From positions 1-14,483 of the forward strand of contig JAGLGN010000011.1 of NCBI GenBank assembly GCA_023144005.1: a stretch of DNA of 14,483 nucleotides. Reading direction: 5' to 3'. The position numbers were made by a program, and so were the translations under genes. Shown here piece after piece: positions 6,238-13,497 of this stretch; the stretch's first letter is position 1; each line of letters starts with the position of its first letter. Source of the stretch: a bacterium (GTDB lineage Bacteria > AUK180). Below the pieces are notes generated by a model. That model made no database searches, was not told the origin of the DNA, and saw only the letters and a program-made list of their open reading frames with translations.

Positions 6238-7025
6238 AGATTCACCACGAATATCTTGATCAGAATATAAGCGATCGTTGCCGCTTTGGCAAGATCCAGC
6301 ATAAATATCGATCTTAATGATGCCTCGTCATTCTGTATGTAAGCGCTGGCGGCAAAAAGCTCCTCTCCCATCAAGAGATAATCACAGGTTGTAATAAAAA
6401 ACGGTATTTGCGCCACCGAATCGGTACCTGCTATCTGAATAGCGCCCGTGTTCTGGCCATGCTCCGTAAGAATGAGGGATTCGGCATAAAAGGTTCCCAT
6501 ATAAAAGATGGCGCCGGGACGGACTTTCGAGGTAAGAGCGTTTATACCCGCCGCATACGGAAATTGTGAGTCGGTTAGATAAAAGATGCTGCAGTCCCGA
6601 AAGAGCTCCTCATTATTGGCGCTTCGCAGGCCTTCCTTGATCTCTTCCGTGGCAGCAATCATCGTAATGGAATTATTATGAGGAGATACAATGGGGGTGC
6701 CGTATCTTGCGGCGAGCTTCGCTATCCTTCCCAGAACATTCATACCGGCAACGGCGGAAACAGACGGTACCGGCTTGGTCCCGGAAATAAAAAGGATGGG
6801 CTTGCCCATCTCGGTAGAGCGGCCTATCGCCTCCTCAAGGGCTTTTATCCCCGCGATCTCTCTTGTCTTTAGTGAGGGGATCTTTGGCGATCGGAATAGA
6901 ATAAAAAGTATGAGAAAGGCAAAGAAGTACAGCATTCCCTCAAGTCCCGCTCCGCTCGAAGCGCCCTTGAGCTCAAACGAAATGAGCAGAAGGGAGAGAA
7001 TTGATGCAGTTTTACCGATCTTCAA
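6234..7025 (-). CDS. DUF6754-like membrane protein
   Basis: This 263-residue protein has an N-terminal hydrophobic stretch (6-18), a membrane segment at about 28-44 and a C-terminal one at about 245-262. The soluble domain between contains G-K-P-I-L-F-I-S-G-T (73-82), F-Y-L-T-D-S-Q-F (149-156) and G-A-I-Q-I-A-G-T (194-201). The overall layout fits what I recall of DUF6754, a family of unknown function; the assignment is from memory. The start codon is TTG (7025-7023), five bases after the upstream stop and without a clear ribosome binding site, so translation probably depends on coupling to the lipoprotein gene before it. It is the first of the four-gene membrane module. Confidence 0.75.
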   Translation of the reverse strand: MKIGKTASILSLLLISFELKGASSGAGLEGMLYFFAFLILFILFRSPKIPSLKTREIAGIKALEEAIGRSTEMGKPILFISGTKPVPSVSAVAGMNVLGRIAKLAARYGTPIVSPHNNSITMIAATEEIKEGLRSANNEELFRDCSIFYLTDSQFPYAAGINALTSKVRPGAIFYMGTFYAESLILTEHGQNTGAIQIAGTDSVAQIPFFITTCDYLLMGEELFAASAYIQNDEASLRSIFMLDLAKAATIAYILIKIFVVNL

Positions 7026-7030
7026 ATTTG

Positions 7031-8038
7031 TTACTGTACGGCTTTTGCGTGGGTGTCAGATTCAAGAGCCTGCTGAACGGCTGTCATATCACCGCGTACA
7101 AGCGCTTCTAAATTCTTGAGCATCATTTGCCGTTTAAACGGCTTCAAGAGCTTTTCTTTTACCGGATTGTTCAGGCGGCTGACCATATTATCATAATACT
7201 GTTCCTTGATAAAATCATATCTGTCTTCCAGTTTATGTACATCCGCAACATAGATGATCACCCAGCCCTCGGCCGAACGGAATGGCTTTGAATAGGTTTT
7301 GGCTTTCATTTTCTGCATATTGTAATCGAATACACGGGAATGGTCACCCAGATCAACCCAGCCCAAAGCGCCGGCCGATGAGACCCATTGGGGATTGCCT
7401 TCGGTATATAGGCGGGATATCTTAAGAAAGTCCTCACCTTTTTGCAAAAGCTCATATGCCTTGAAGATCTTTTTGCGCGCCGCCTCAACCTCGGCCTCCG
7501 AGCTGTTCTCGAAACATTGTGTTAATATTACATAGACCGCGTACCTGTCAAGTTCTCCCTGATGCTCTTTGTAGTATTTCTTGATGGAAGCGGGAGTCAT
7601 AGAGATACTTTTTTCCACTTCCACAGAGATCAATTTCTTTACAAGATTGAATTCCGCTTTATTCTCATACTGCTTTTTCAGGCGCTGCATTGCCCGCAAA
7701 AAATCTACTTCGCGGTCATATCCTCTTTTCTTGGCAAGATATACACCTATCTTCTGTTCAAGTATGCGTTCGACCAATTTCTCCATTTCATTTCTATCGG
7801 TAAGTATTATGGTCTTTTTTCCGGAATAATAAAGATCTATCCAATCATATACATCCTGAGCTGAGACCGTGATGCCTTCCGGAGTTCTGGCAACGATCAC
7901 CTCCGTCTTAATATCTTCCTTGGTCGGATAGTCACTAAGCGCTAAGCGGGAATCAGAGGGTTTGGCATCCTCGTTATCCCTGCATCCCGCAAAAGCTATT
8001 AAGAAAACCATAAGCACTATGATAAGAATATTTTTCAT
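7031..8038 (-). CDS. PpiC-type (parvulin) peptidyl-prolyl isomerase lipoprotein
   Basis: This 335-residue protein starts at an ATG (8038-8036) that overlaps the previous stop by ATGA and is preceded by GGAGG. The first 18 residues are a lipoprotein signal ending F-A-G before C19, so lipid anchoring at C19 is likely, though Phe at -3 is slightly unusual. Residues about 60-160 form a SurA-N-like helical chaperone region. Residues 165-268 form a parvulin domain with Y-V-I-L, G-E-D-F (201-204), the hallmark A-G-A-L-G-W-V (222-228), Y-S-K-P-F (249-253) and G-W-V-I-I-Y-V (258-264). It probably assists folding of exported or outer-membrane proteins. Its position directly before the membrane module suggests it may serve that complex. 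Confidence 0.87.
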   Translation of the reverse strand: MKNILIIVLMVFLIAFAGCRDNEDAKPSDSRLALSDYPTKEDIKTEVIVARTPEGITVSAQDVYDWIDLYYSGKKTIILTDRNEMEKLVERILEQKIGVYLAKKRGYDREVDFLRAMQRLKKQYENKAEFNLVKKLISVEVEKSISMTPASIKKYYKEHQGELDRYAVYVILTQCFENSSEAEVEAARKKIFKAYELLQKGEDFLKISRLYTEGNPQWVSSAGALGWVDLGDHSRVFDYNMQKMKAKTYSKPFRSAEGWVIIYVADVHKLEDRYDFIKEQYYDNMVSRLNNPVKEKLLKPFKRQMMLKNLEALVRGDMTAVQQALESDTHAKAVQ

Positions 8039-9585
8039 TTGGATTCCTCCTTTATATAAATACTGATCCGATTCCTGCCCTCTTCTTTGGATAAATAGAG
8101 AGCTTGATCGCATTTTTCTATTATTTCGATAACACTTTCACCACCGCCGTTATATTCATTCACTCCGCCTGAAATCCGGACATTGATCTTCCGGTCGTCA
8201 TCCAGAATAAAGTCATTTTTCACCATTTTTTTTCTAACTCTTTCCGCTATATTGAATGCTGCTTTCATATCTGCGCCGACCAATACAACAGCAAATTCTT
8301 CGCCGCCGTAACGGGCAATAATATCCTTTACATTCAAACGGATATTATCCCGCAGCAATTGAGAAAAATCTATAAGCACCGAATCACCAGCAAGATGGCC
8401 GTAATTGTCATTGACCGCCTTGAAGTGGTCCAGATCGAAAATGATCAGCGAGAATTGCTCATCCATATCGATCAGTTCCTTCATCATATTCTTAAGATAT
8501 GCCTGATGGTAAAAGCCTGTCATACCGTCCGAATTCGCTCTTTTGTACAATAAGGCGTTATTTACAAAGATACCCGCCTGAGCGAGAAAGGAATTGGACA
8601 GCGCCTCCTTTTTCATAGAGAGCTCCGGCATCTTCGTGATCTTGAAGTACCCCTGCTGGGTAAATACATCATTGAGGGGAAATATATTGGGATCGCCGGC
8701 ATCTCCCGGAGGGGGACCCAATTTCAATTTCACCATCCCGGTACCGGTCAATTTCTTGAATTTTTCACTGATGAGGGTGGATAACTTATCAAGATCTAGA
8801 ACGCCCGAAAGTTCTTTCACCATCTCATTGATCCTGTAGAGGTCTCCCAGAATCGGGTCTTCTCCAACCAGAGTACGAACATCTTCATCTACAAAATTGC
8901 ATATTACTCTGAAGTCACAAAACCGGCAATGACTGCCTGGAGAAGCGTCGTATCCCTTGAGTTTTGAGCGCGACAGGTCTCTTTTAAATCCCTTGATCAA
9001 GTCCCTAATGGCGTCATATGTCAATAGCTTTTCTCTGGGAACCTCTATCTGTTTATTCAATACGACATTTTCCCACATTATCCTCTTTACGGGCTGGCCG
9101 TATTTTTCTTCGGTAAGCACCCTGTACAGCCCCATTTGAATGTCGGCAATCAACTCGTCGTCAGATGGCAGATATTTGCCCGTTTTATAATCCGTAATGG
9201 TGAGCATGCCGTCCTTGTCGCGATCCAGGCGGTCGATCTTTACGAAGAAATCATCCCCGAGCCAACGGACCTTCAAGGTAACATCGTTCTCTACGACCGG
9301 ATCATTCGAGAAGGTGTTCTCAATGTATTTATGTATCACTTCCCTGGCACGTGTGATCAGGGAATTGTCTGTCAATCCGAGTTCCAATGCCGCTTTGGAG
9401 ATCAATCTGTTGATATCCGTTTCCTGATCAGCGAAATATTCAAAGAGAGAGGAATGGACGAGATTGGAAAAATTCAAGGCAACACTTTCTGAAGAATATG
9501 CTTTGCCAAGGCCCTGCACATAATGATATTTATATTTCATGGGGCATTGAAGGTATGTTTTCAGCCTGAAGGCGGATATATTCAT
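8035..9585 (-). CDS. PD-(D/E)XK nuclease - GAF - GGDEF fusion protein
   Basis: This 516-residue protein has three recognisable parts. Residues 1-235 look like a RecB/Cas4-type PD-(D/E)XK nuclease: H44, D118 (K-I-D-R-L-D), D132-Y-K134 (T-D-Y-K-T-G) and Q150, with four cysteines C14, C220, C223 and C229 placed as in Fe-S-bearing members of that family. Residues about 245-348 have the pattern of a GAF sensor domain. Residues about 350-512 are a GGDEF diguanylate cyclase: D-G-M-T-G-F, the metal-site F-D-L-D-H-F (383-388) and an active-type G-G-E-E-F (427-431). The usual inhibitory RxxD site is N-V-K-D here, so product inhibition may be lost. It overlaps both neighbours by ATGA. I infer a c-di-GMP synthase whose activity could respond to DNA or to the Fe-S state, or a nuclease-fold domain reused as a sensor. 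Confidence 0.88.
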   Translation of the reverse strand: MNISAFRLKTYLQCPMKYKYHYVQGLGKAYSSESVALNFSNLVHSSLFEYFADQETDINRLISKAALELGLTDNSLITRAREVIHKYIENTFSNDPVVENDVTLKVRWLGDDFFVKIDRLDRDKDGMLTITDYKTGKYLPSDDELIADIQMGLYRVLTEEKYGQPVKRIMWENVVLNKQIEVPREKLLTYDAIRDLIKGFKRDLSRSKLKGYDASPGSHCRFCDFRVICNFVDEDVRTLVGEDPILGDLYRINEMVKELSGVLDLDKLSTLISEKFKKLTGTGMVKLKLGPPPGDAGDPNIFPLNDVFTQQGYFKITKMPELSMKKEALSNSFLAQAGIFVNNALLYKRANSDGMTGFYHQAYLKNMMKELIDMDEQFSLIIFDLDHFKAVNDNYGHLAGDSVLIDFSQLLRDNIRLNVKDIIARYGGEEFAVVLVGADMKAAFNIAERVRKKMVKNDFILDDDRKINVRISGGVNEYNGGGESVIEIIEKCDQALYLSKEEGRNRISIYIKEESK

Positions 9586-10385
9586 TTTTTAAATACTATC
9601 CCGCAATAAGCTACGACTTCCTGACTATCTCCGGTCACCTCTCCGCTATTGGTATATTCAACGACCTCGGCCTTTAATTGCATGAGAGAGGAAGTCTTTA
9701 TCAAGACATAGACCGCTTCCGCTCCGCAGATGCTTATCTTCTCGTTACGCACCGCATTCAGAAAACCTGGACCATCACCTTTCAAAATATTCTCAATGGC
9801 GATATGATCCTTTCTGGCGGCTTCGGCTGCGGATTCATAATGAGTAAAATCGCTTGAAATGATCAGTCCCCAGTCGGAATTCTCTTTTAAAAACTCATAG
9901 ATGGAGATCGCAAGTTTGTCAAGCACATCCAGCGGTGAATGAAAGAGTGAAATCGGGCAGAATTCAATATCTCCTTTTGACATTTCGATAAGAAACGGCA
10001 ATTGCACCTCGATGGAATGTTCCCGCGAATGAGCAAGGGCATCTTCCGAGATCATATTTCCCATTGACTCGAGAAAGAAATCGTTGACATGGGCCGAGAC
10101 CAAAGCTTTTCCATTAGGCAATTGCCAAACACCGTTCTTTGGGAAAAGCGCCATCCGACCGCCAAACCCTCTATGATTAGGGCCCAGAATAATGAAGCCC
10201 TTCATGGGCGGGAAACGGCAAAGAGTCTTAAGCGCGGTTCTGCCCGAATATATCCATCCGGCATGCGGGACCACTACCGCTCTTGCTTGTGAATCTGTTG
10301 AAAATTCCTGAGAGCCAACGAACTCTCTTATGATATGCGGATCATCTTCATAAAAAGTTCCCGCGACAACGGGCGGCCTCAGCAT
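9582..10385 (-). CDS. amrB: MEMO-family protein (AmmeMemoRadiSam system protein B)
   Basis: This 267-residue protein is full length for the MEMO family. It begins R-P-P-V-V-A-G-T-F-Y and carries V-P-H41-A-G-W-I-Y-S-G, G-P-N-H71-R-G, R-E-H-S-I-E-V-Q-L-P-F-L (121-132), S-S-D-F-T-H182-Y and I-C220-G-A-E-A. H41, H71, H182 and C220 correspond to the metal-binding set described for human MEMO1. In many microbes MEMO occurs with an AMMECR1 protein and a radical SAM enzyme; neither is adjacent here. The only radical SAM in the window belongs to the unrelated SPASM type. The biochemical role of bacterial MEMO is not settled. It lies in the long operon, six nt after the CheC-like gene and overlapping the nuclease-GGDEF fusion gene. 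Confidence 0.93.
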   Translation of the reverse strand: MLRPPVVAGTFYEDDPHIIREFVGSQEFSTDSQARAVVVPHAGWIYSGRTALKTLCRFPPMKGFIILGPNHRGFGGRMALFPKNGVWQLPNGKALVSAHVNDFFLESMGNMISEDALAHSREHSIEVQLPFLIEMSKGDIEFCPISLFHSPLDVLDKLAISIYEFLKENSDWGLIISSDFTHYESAAEAARKDHIAIENILKGDGPGFLNAVRNEKISICGAEAVYVLIKTSSLMQLKAEVVEYTNSGEVTGDSQEVVAYCGIVFKK

Positions 10386-10391
10386 TGGGTC

Positions 10392-11000
10392 TTATACCTT
10401 CATCATCTCAAAGATGGTTTTCAGACTTTGCTCGTCCGGGAATAAGAAGAAATCACCGGAGATACGCGTTTTGTTCGCGCGCAGCTCGGTCTCTATCCAT
10501 AGAGCGTTCTGAACAACATCCTTGAATCGAATAGAAAAATATGACAGGACACCGGCCAGGGTATCAATGGAAATATGAGGGACGGAGGGAAGGAGAATCC
10601 CGTCAACGACCTGAGAGATCGCATTAAGATAAGAAGATGCAAGGATATTCCCCACTTCCTTCAAAGCCGATTCTTCAACCTCGGAGATCTTATGTATTGT
10701 TCCCAGATCTTTTCTTAAAAGGATCTCGGTCAAGGTCATCGCATTCTTATATTCAAAGAATATGAGGATCTTGCCATTGATCTTGCCGTACATATCCATG
10801 TAGATCGAGATGCCCGGTATATCATTGAATTTCTTTGATTTCTCAATTTGCGCCTTTCTCACAAATGTAACCTTGGGCACAGACATTTCAATCGTCTGGC
10901 CAATCATCTGCGAAAGGGCGGTTGCGGCATGGGCGGCGCCGATATTGCCCAGTTCCTTCAAAGCATCTTTTTGTTTGTCATCTAAATTTTCGATCTTCAT
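10392..11000 (-). CDS. cheC: CheC-like phosphatase
   Basis: This 202-residue protein has the duplicated CheC helix motif. E16-L-G-N19 (in D-A-L-K-E-L-G-N-I-G) and E115-V-G-N118 (in S-A-L-K-E-V-G-N-I-L) retain both Glu and Asn, so two active phosphatase sites are expected. CheC proteins dephosphorylate CheY-P or related response regulators. No other chemotaxis or flagellar gene is present in the window, so it may act on a response regulator of another pathway, possibly one linked to the diguanylate cyclase two genes downstream; this last point is inference. The start overlaps the stop of the SurA-like gene by ATGA. Confidence 0.88.
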   Translation of the reverse strand: MKIENLDDKQKDALKELGNIGAAHAATALSQMIGQTIEMSVPKVTFVRKAQIEKSKKFNDIPGISIYMDMYGKINGKILIFFEYKNAMTLTEILLRKDLGTIHKISEVEESALKEVGNILASSYLNAISQVVDGILLPSVPHISIDTLAGVLSYFSIRFKDVVQNALWIETELRANKTRISGDFFLFPDEQSLKTIFEMMKV

Positions 11001-12175
11001 TTGTACACCTGTATAAAATTCTCTGCCCTGGCTTCTGCGATCAGGTCTTTCAGTAGAACAGAGAACTTCTCTTCATATTTTTCATTGTATATTCTTGTAT
11101 AAACAGTGCCAATATCGCTATATTCACTCTCAAGAATATCATTTAAACGGATAACATATGCCCCCAAGCGGCCTTGAAGAGAATGCAATTCTCCGGGTTT
11201 TAGAGAAATTACCGTTTTTTCGATACCAAGAGTGTTCAAATTATCCACCGTAAGCTGAGGCTCAGTGAAATAATTATCTTGATCCGGATCTTCTTTGCTC
11301 TTATATTCATTGAAAGAGGCGCCTTTGGTGATCTCTGACTGTATTCCCTGTGCACTCTCCAAAGCGGCCTTCATACTGCTTTTGGTCGTGGTACTCGGGA
11401 TGAGATAATACTTAACGGACGGGGTTTCAGCATCATACTTGACGACCTTATAGAATGACAATCCCTTTTCAGAAAGAAGTGAATCGGTATATCCTGATTT
11501 TTTCCCGATTAGGATCTTCTTCTGATCTTCCGTCAAATACTCGATATACAGCTTCTTGAACTCCTTGACCTCGACAGCCTTGGGAACCTTGCCGGTCTTT
11601 CTGATCTTTCTATAGATATTCTGCATCGCTTTTATATCAACGGCAGAAATATAGATGGAAGATATATCATATCTGAGCGGAGCACTTTTAAATTTCTCCC
11701 TGTTCTCTTTGTAATACTCCTCTACCTCATCGGTAGAGATCGAGATCTTTTTTCTGATCTTATCTTCGATTATCATTTCCTTCAGATACTGATTTTTTAT
11801 CTGCTTGCGATAATTCTCTTTCAATGCAGAAAGCGTAAGGCCTTCCCTCTTCAACGCCTCTTTAAAAGCATCATCTGAAGGATATTGCGAACGCTGATTT
11901 GCAATAGACTGATCGATATTGTAATCGATCTCTTGATCGCTGATCTCATATTCCCTATCCTTTGCCGATGCGATGACCAGCTGATCCTCTACGAGTTTAT
12001 TAAGAACTTCACCGTATTCCAATGTCCCTCTTCTGTCAAATAAAATGATCAGCTGGACATCAAAATCGGTAATGATCTGATCATTGACCCGTGCAACTAT
12101 TTTGTTTATTATCTCGGACCGCGGTGTGGTTATCGCGATCAAGGCAATAAGCAGAACAAAGATAACTTTCTTCAT
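10997..12175 (-). CDS. SurA-like periplasmic chaperone with degenerate parvulin domains
   Basis: This 392-residue protein has an N-terminal signal peptide (1 to about 20, K-K followed by a hydrophobic stretch). The SurA N-domain opening follows: N-K-I-V-A-R-V-N-D-Q-I-I-T (24-36). Helical segments run to about 155. The remainder fits two diverged parvulin-like modules, about 165-250 and 255-365, that lack the usual catalytic signature, so chaperone rather than isomerase activity is more likely. In diderm bacteria SurA escorts outer-membrane proteins across the periplasm. A GGAG site precedes the ATG, which lies 11 nt after the phosphofructokinase stop. Confidence 0.83.
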   Translation of the reverse strand: MKKVIFVLLIALIAITTPRSEIINKIVARVNDQIITDFDVQLIILFDRRGTLEYGEVLNKLVEDQLVIASAKDREYEISDQEIDYNIDQSIANQRSQYPSDDAFKEALKREGLTLSALKENYRKQIKNQYLKEMIIEDKIRKKISISTDEVEEYYKENREKFKSAPLRYDISSIYISAVDIKAMQNIYRKIRKTGKVPKAVEVKEFKKLYIEYLTEDQKKILIGKKSGYTDSLLSEKGLSFYKVVKYDAETPSVKYYLIPSTTTKSSMKAALESAQGIQSEITKGASFNEYKSKEDPDQDNYFTEPQLTVDNLNTLGIEKTVISLKPGELHSLQGRLGAYVIRLNDILESEYSDIGTVYTRIYNEKYEEKFSVLLKDLIAEARAENFIQVYK

Positions 12176-12186
12176 ATATTCTCCGG

Positions 12187-13227
12187 TTATCCAAAAAAGA
12201 TACTTGCGTCATTATATCTTTCTTCGGTAACATGTTTTAATGTCGTGATGGCATCCGCTAAGGGTGACGTGCCTATAGTCGATCCCTTCAGGGCGACCAT
12301 TTTACCCCAATTTTTCTCTTTGACCAATTCCGCCGCCTTCACGCCGAATCTGGTTCCCAGAACACGGTCAAATGCGCTTGGATTCCCGCCGCGCTGAAGA
12401 TGGCCCAATACTACTGCCCTGGTCTCAAGGCCGGTACGGTCACCTATTTCTTTCGCGAGGACCTCTCCGATCCCTATGCCGGACCAGAGCTGGGCATGGC
12501 CAAATTCATCTTTTTCCGCGGAATGCATGATATGCGCGCGCAATTTTGGGTCGTCCGCGCCCTCCGCCACCGCGATGATGAGATAATTATTTTTCTTGTA
12601 GGCGATTTGAACTTCTTTCGCGAAATCATCAATATCAAAATCCATCTCCGGGATCAGGATAAAGTGCGCGCCGCCGGCAATCCCGCCATGGAGAGTGATC
12701 CATCCCGCGGTACGGCCCATGATCTCCACGACCATGACCCTTCTGTGTGCCTTTGTGGTCGTATGAAGCCAGTCTAATGTTTCCATAACCCTGTTTATCG
12801 CGGTATCAAAACCAAATGTGTAATCCGTGGCATTGACATCATTGTCTATCGTCTTAGGAACCCCGATCACATTCAAGCCGTCATCAGAAAGCTTACTCGC
12901 CACTCCAAGGGTATCATCGCCGCCGACTGCTATGAGGGCCTGCAAGCCGGTCTCTTTATAAGCCTGCTTCACCAGCTCAACACCGTTCTCTCTTTTGTAA
13001 ACATTGGTTCGCGAACTCCCTAAAATGGTACCGCCCTGCCTATGTATATCATTGACCCTTTCAAGCGTCAATACTTCGTAATCCTGTTCCAATATGCCCT
13101 TCCAGCCCAAATGGAAGCCGATTACCTCGAAACCTGCTTGAATTAAGGGATATGTAACCCCTCTGATAACTGCGTTAAGGCCCGGGGCGTCTCCACCACC
13201 GGTGAGAATGCCGATTCTTTTAGTCAT
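12187..13227 (-). CDS. pfkA: Phosphofructokinase, residues predict PPi dependence
   Basis: This 346-residue enzyme of the PfkA superfamily phosphorylates fructose 6-phosphate in glycolysis, or does the reverse if PPi-linked. G-G-G-D-A-P-G-L-N-A (10-19) is the N-terminal signature, G-G-D-D-T (102-106) the phosphoryl-donor loop, P-K-T-I-D-N-D (124-130) the catalytic loop with D128, and M-G-R (170-172) the substrate site. Residues D105 and K125 correspond to E. coli Gly104 and Gly124. Asp and Lys at those places are the pair associated with PPi-using enzymes of the long group, whereas ATP enzymes have Gly at the first site. The start ATG follows GGAGGAG with a 6-nt spacer. It is the first gene of the ten-gene operon. 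Donor specificity is inference and needs an assay. Confidence 0.93.
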   Translation of the reverse strand: MTKRIGILTGGGDAPGLNAVIRGVTYPLIQAGFEVIGFHLGWKGILEQDYEVLTLERVNDIHRQGGTILGSSRTNVYKRENGVELVKQAYKETGLQALIAVGGDDTLGVASKLSDDGLNVIGVPKTIDNDVNATDYTFGFDTAINRVMETLDWLHTTTKAHRRVMVVEIMGRTAGWITLHGGIAGGAHFILIPEMDFDIDDFAKEVQIAYKKNNYLIIAVAEGADDPKLRAHIMHSAEKDEFGHAQLWSGIGIGEVLAKEIGDRTGLETRAVVLGHLQRGGNPSAFDRVLGTRFGVKAAELVKEKNWGKMVALKGSTIGTSPLADAITTLKHVTEERYNDASIFFG

Positions 13228-13251
13228 AGCGGACTCCTCCGAATATTTATT

Positions 13252-13280
13252 ATTTTAATGGTTTTTGGTCTATATGTCAA
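13252..13280 (-). promoter_or_regulatory. Promoter of the phosphofructokinase-led operon
   Basis: The minus strand reads TTGACA (13280-13275), a 17-nt spacer and TAAAAT (13257-13252). The predicted start near 13245 gives a leader of about 18 nt that contains the GGAGGAG site. No other strong promoter was noticed by eye inside the operon. Confidence 0.78.
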
Positions 13281-13332
13281 GCGGAAGAGACAAAGTTGAG
13301 TAGGGCAGGAGATAGTTCCTGAGAGGATTTTC

Positions 13333-13411
13333 AATGGTGGGCGAAACTGGACTCGAACCAGCGACCTCATGGGTGTAAACCATGCGTTCTAGCCAACTGA
13401 ACTATTCGCCC
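13333..13411 (-). tRNA. trnV: tRNA-Val(UAC)
   Basis: The minus strand folds as a class I tRNA: acceptor GGGCGAA/TTCGCCC with discriminator A and an encoded CCA (13335-13333). The anticodon stem is CATGG/CCATG with loop TTTACAC, giving anticodon TAC, which reads GUA. The T-arm contains GGTTCGAGTCC. The D-arm is GTTC/GAAC. The 5' boundary is certain to within about two bases. Confidence 0.96.
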
Positions 13412-13424
13412 TCATTGAAAGGGT

Positions 13425-13452
13425 ATTATACGGATTTCTGCAAAAATGTCAA
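13425..13452 (-). promoter_or_regulatory. Promoter of tRNA-Val
   Basis: The minus strand reads TTGACA (13452-13447), a 16-nt spacer and TATAAT (13430-13425). Both hexamers match the consensus, and transcription would begin only a few bases before the tRNA 5' end. Confidence 0.8.
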
Positions 13453-13465
13453 ATCCGATCTTTAT

Positions 13466-13494
13466 TTGATTTTTTACAGAAATTTCTGTAATAT
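13466..13494 (+). promoter_or_regulatory. Candidate promoter giving a leaderless transcript
   Basis: TTGATT (13466-13471), a 17-nt spacer and TAATAT (13489-13494) face the small membrane-protein gene. Initiation seven bases after the -10 would fall at about 13501, the A of the second of two tandem ATG codons. The gene has no Shine-Dalgarno sequence, which fits leaderless translation. Confidence 0.45.
13474..13491. promoter_or_regulatory. 18-bp perfect palindrome overlapping a promoter
   Basis: TTACAGAAATTTCTGTAA is a perfect dyad that spans the -35/-10 spacer and part of the -10 of the plus-strand candidate promoter. It also lies upstream of the divergent tRNA-Val promoter. The position suits a repressor-type operator. 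It has no T-tract or loop to act as a terminator. Confidence 0.5.
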
Positions 13495-13497
13495 TCT

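Noticed and set aside
8039-8113. N-terminal extension of the parvulin lipoprotein
   Set aside because: It would push the lipoprotein signal inward; the ATG at 8038 has GGAGG and leaves the signal at the N-terminus.
12400-12777. 125-codon plus-strand open frame opposite the phosphofructokinase gene
   Set aside because: It is a shadow of a strongly conserved enzyme gene on the other strand, with no domain of its own.
13301-13325. CAGGA/TCCTG stem as terminator after tRNA-Val
   Set aside because: It has only five base pairs and no T-tract on the minus strand.
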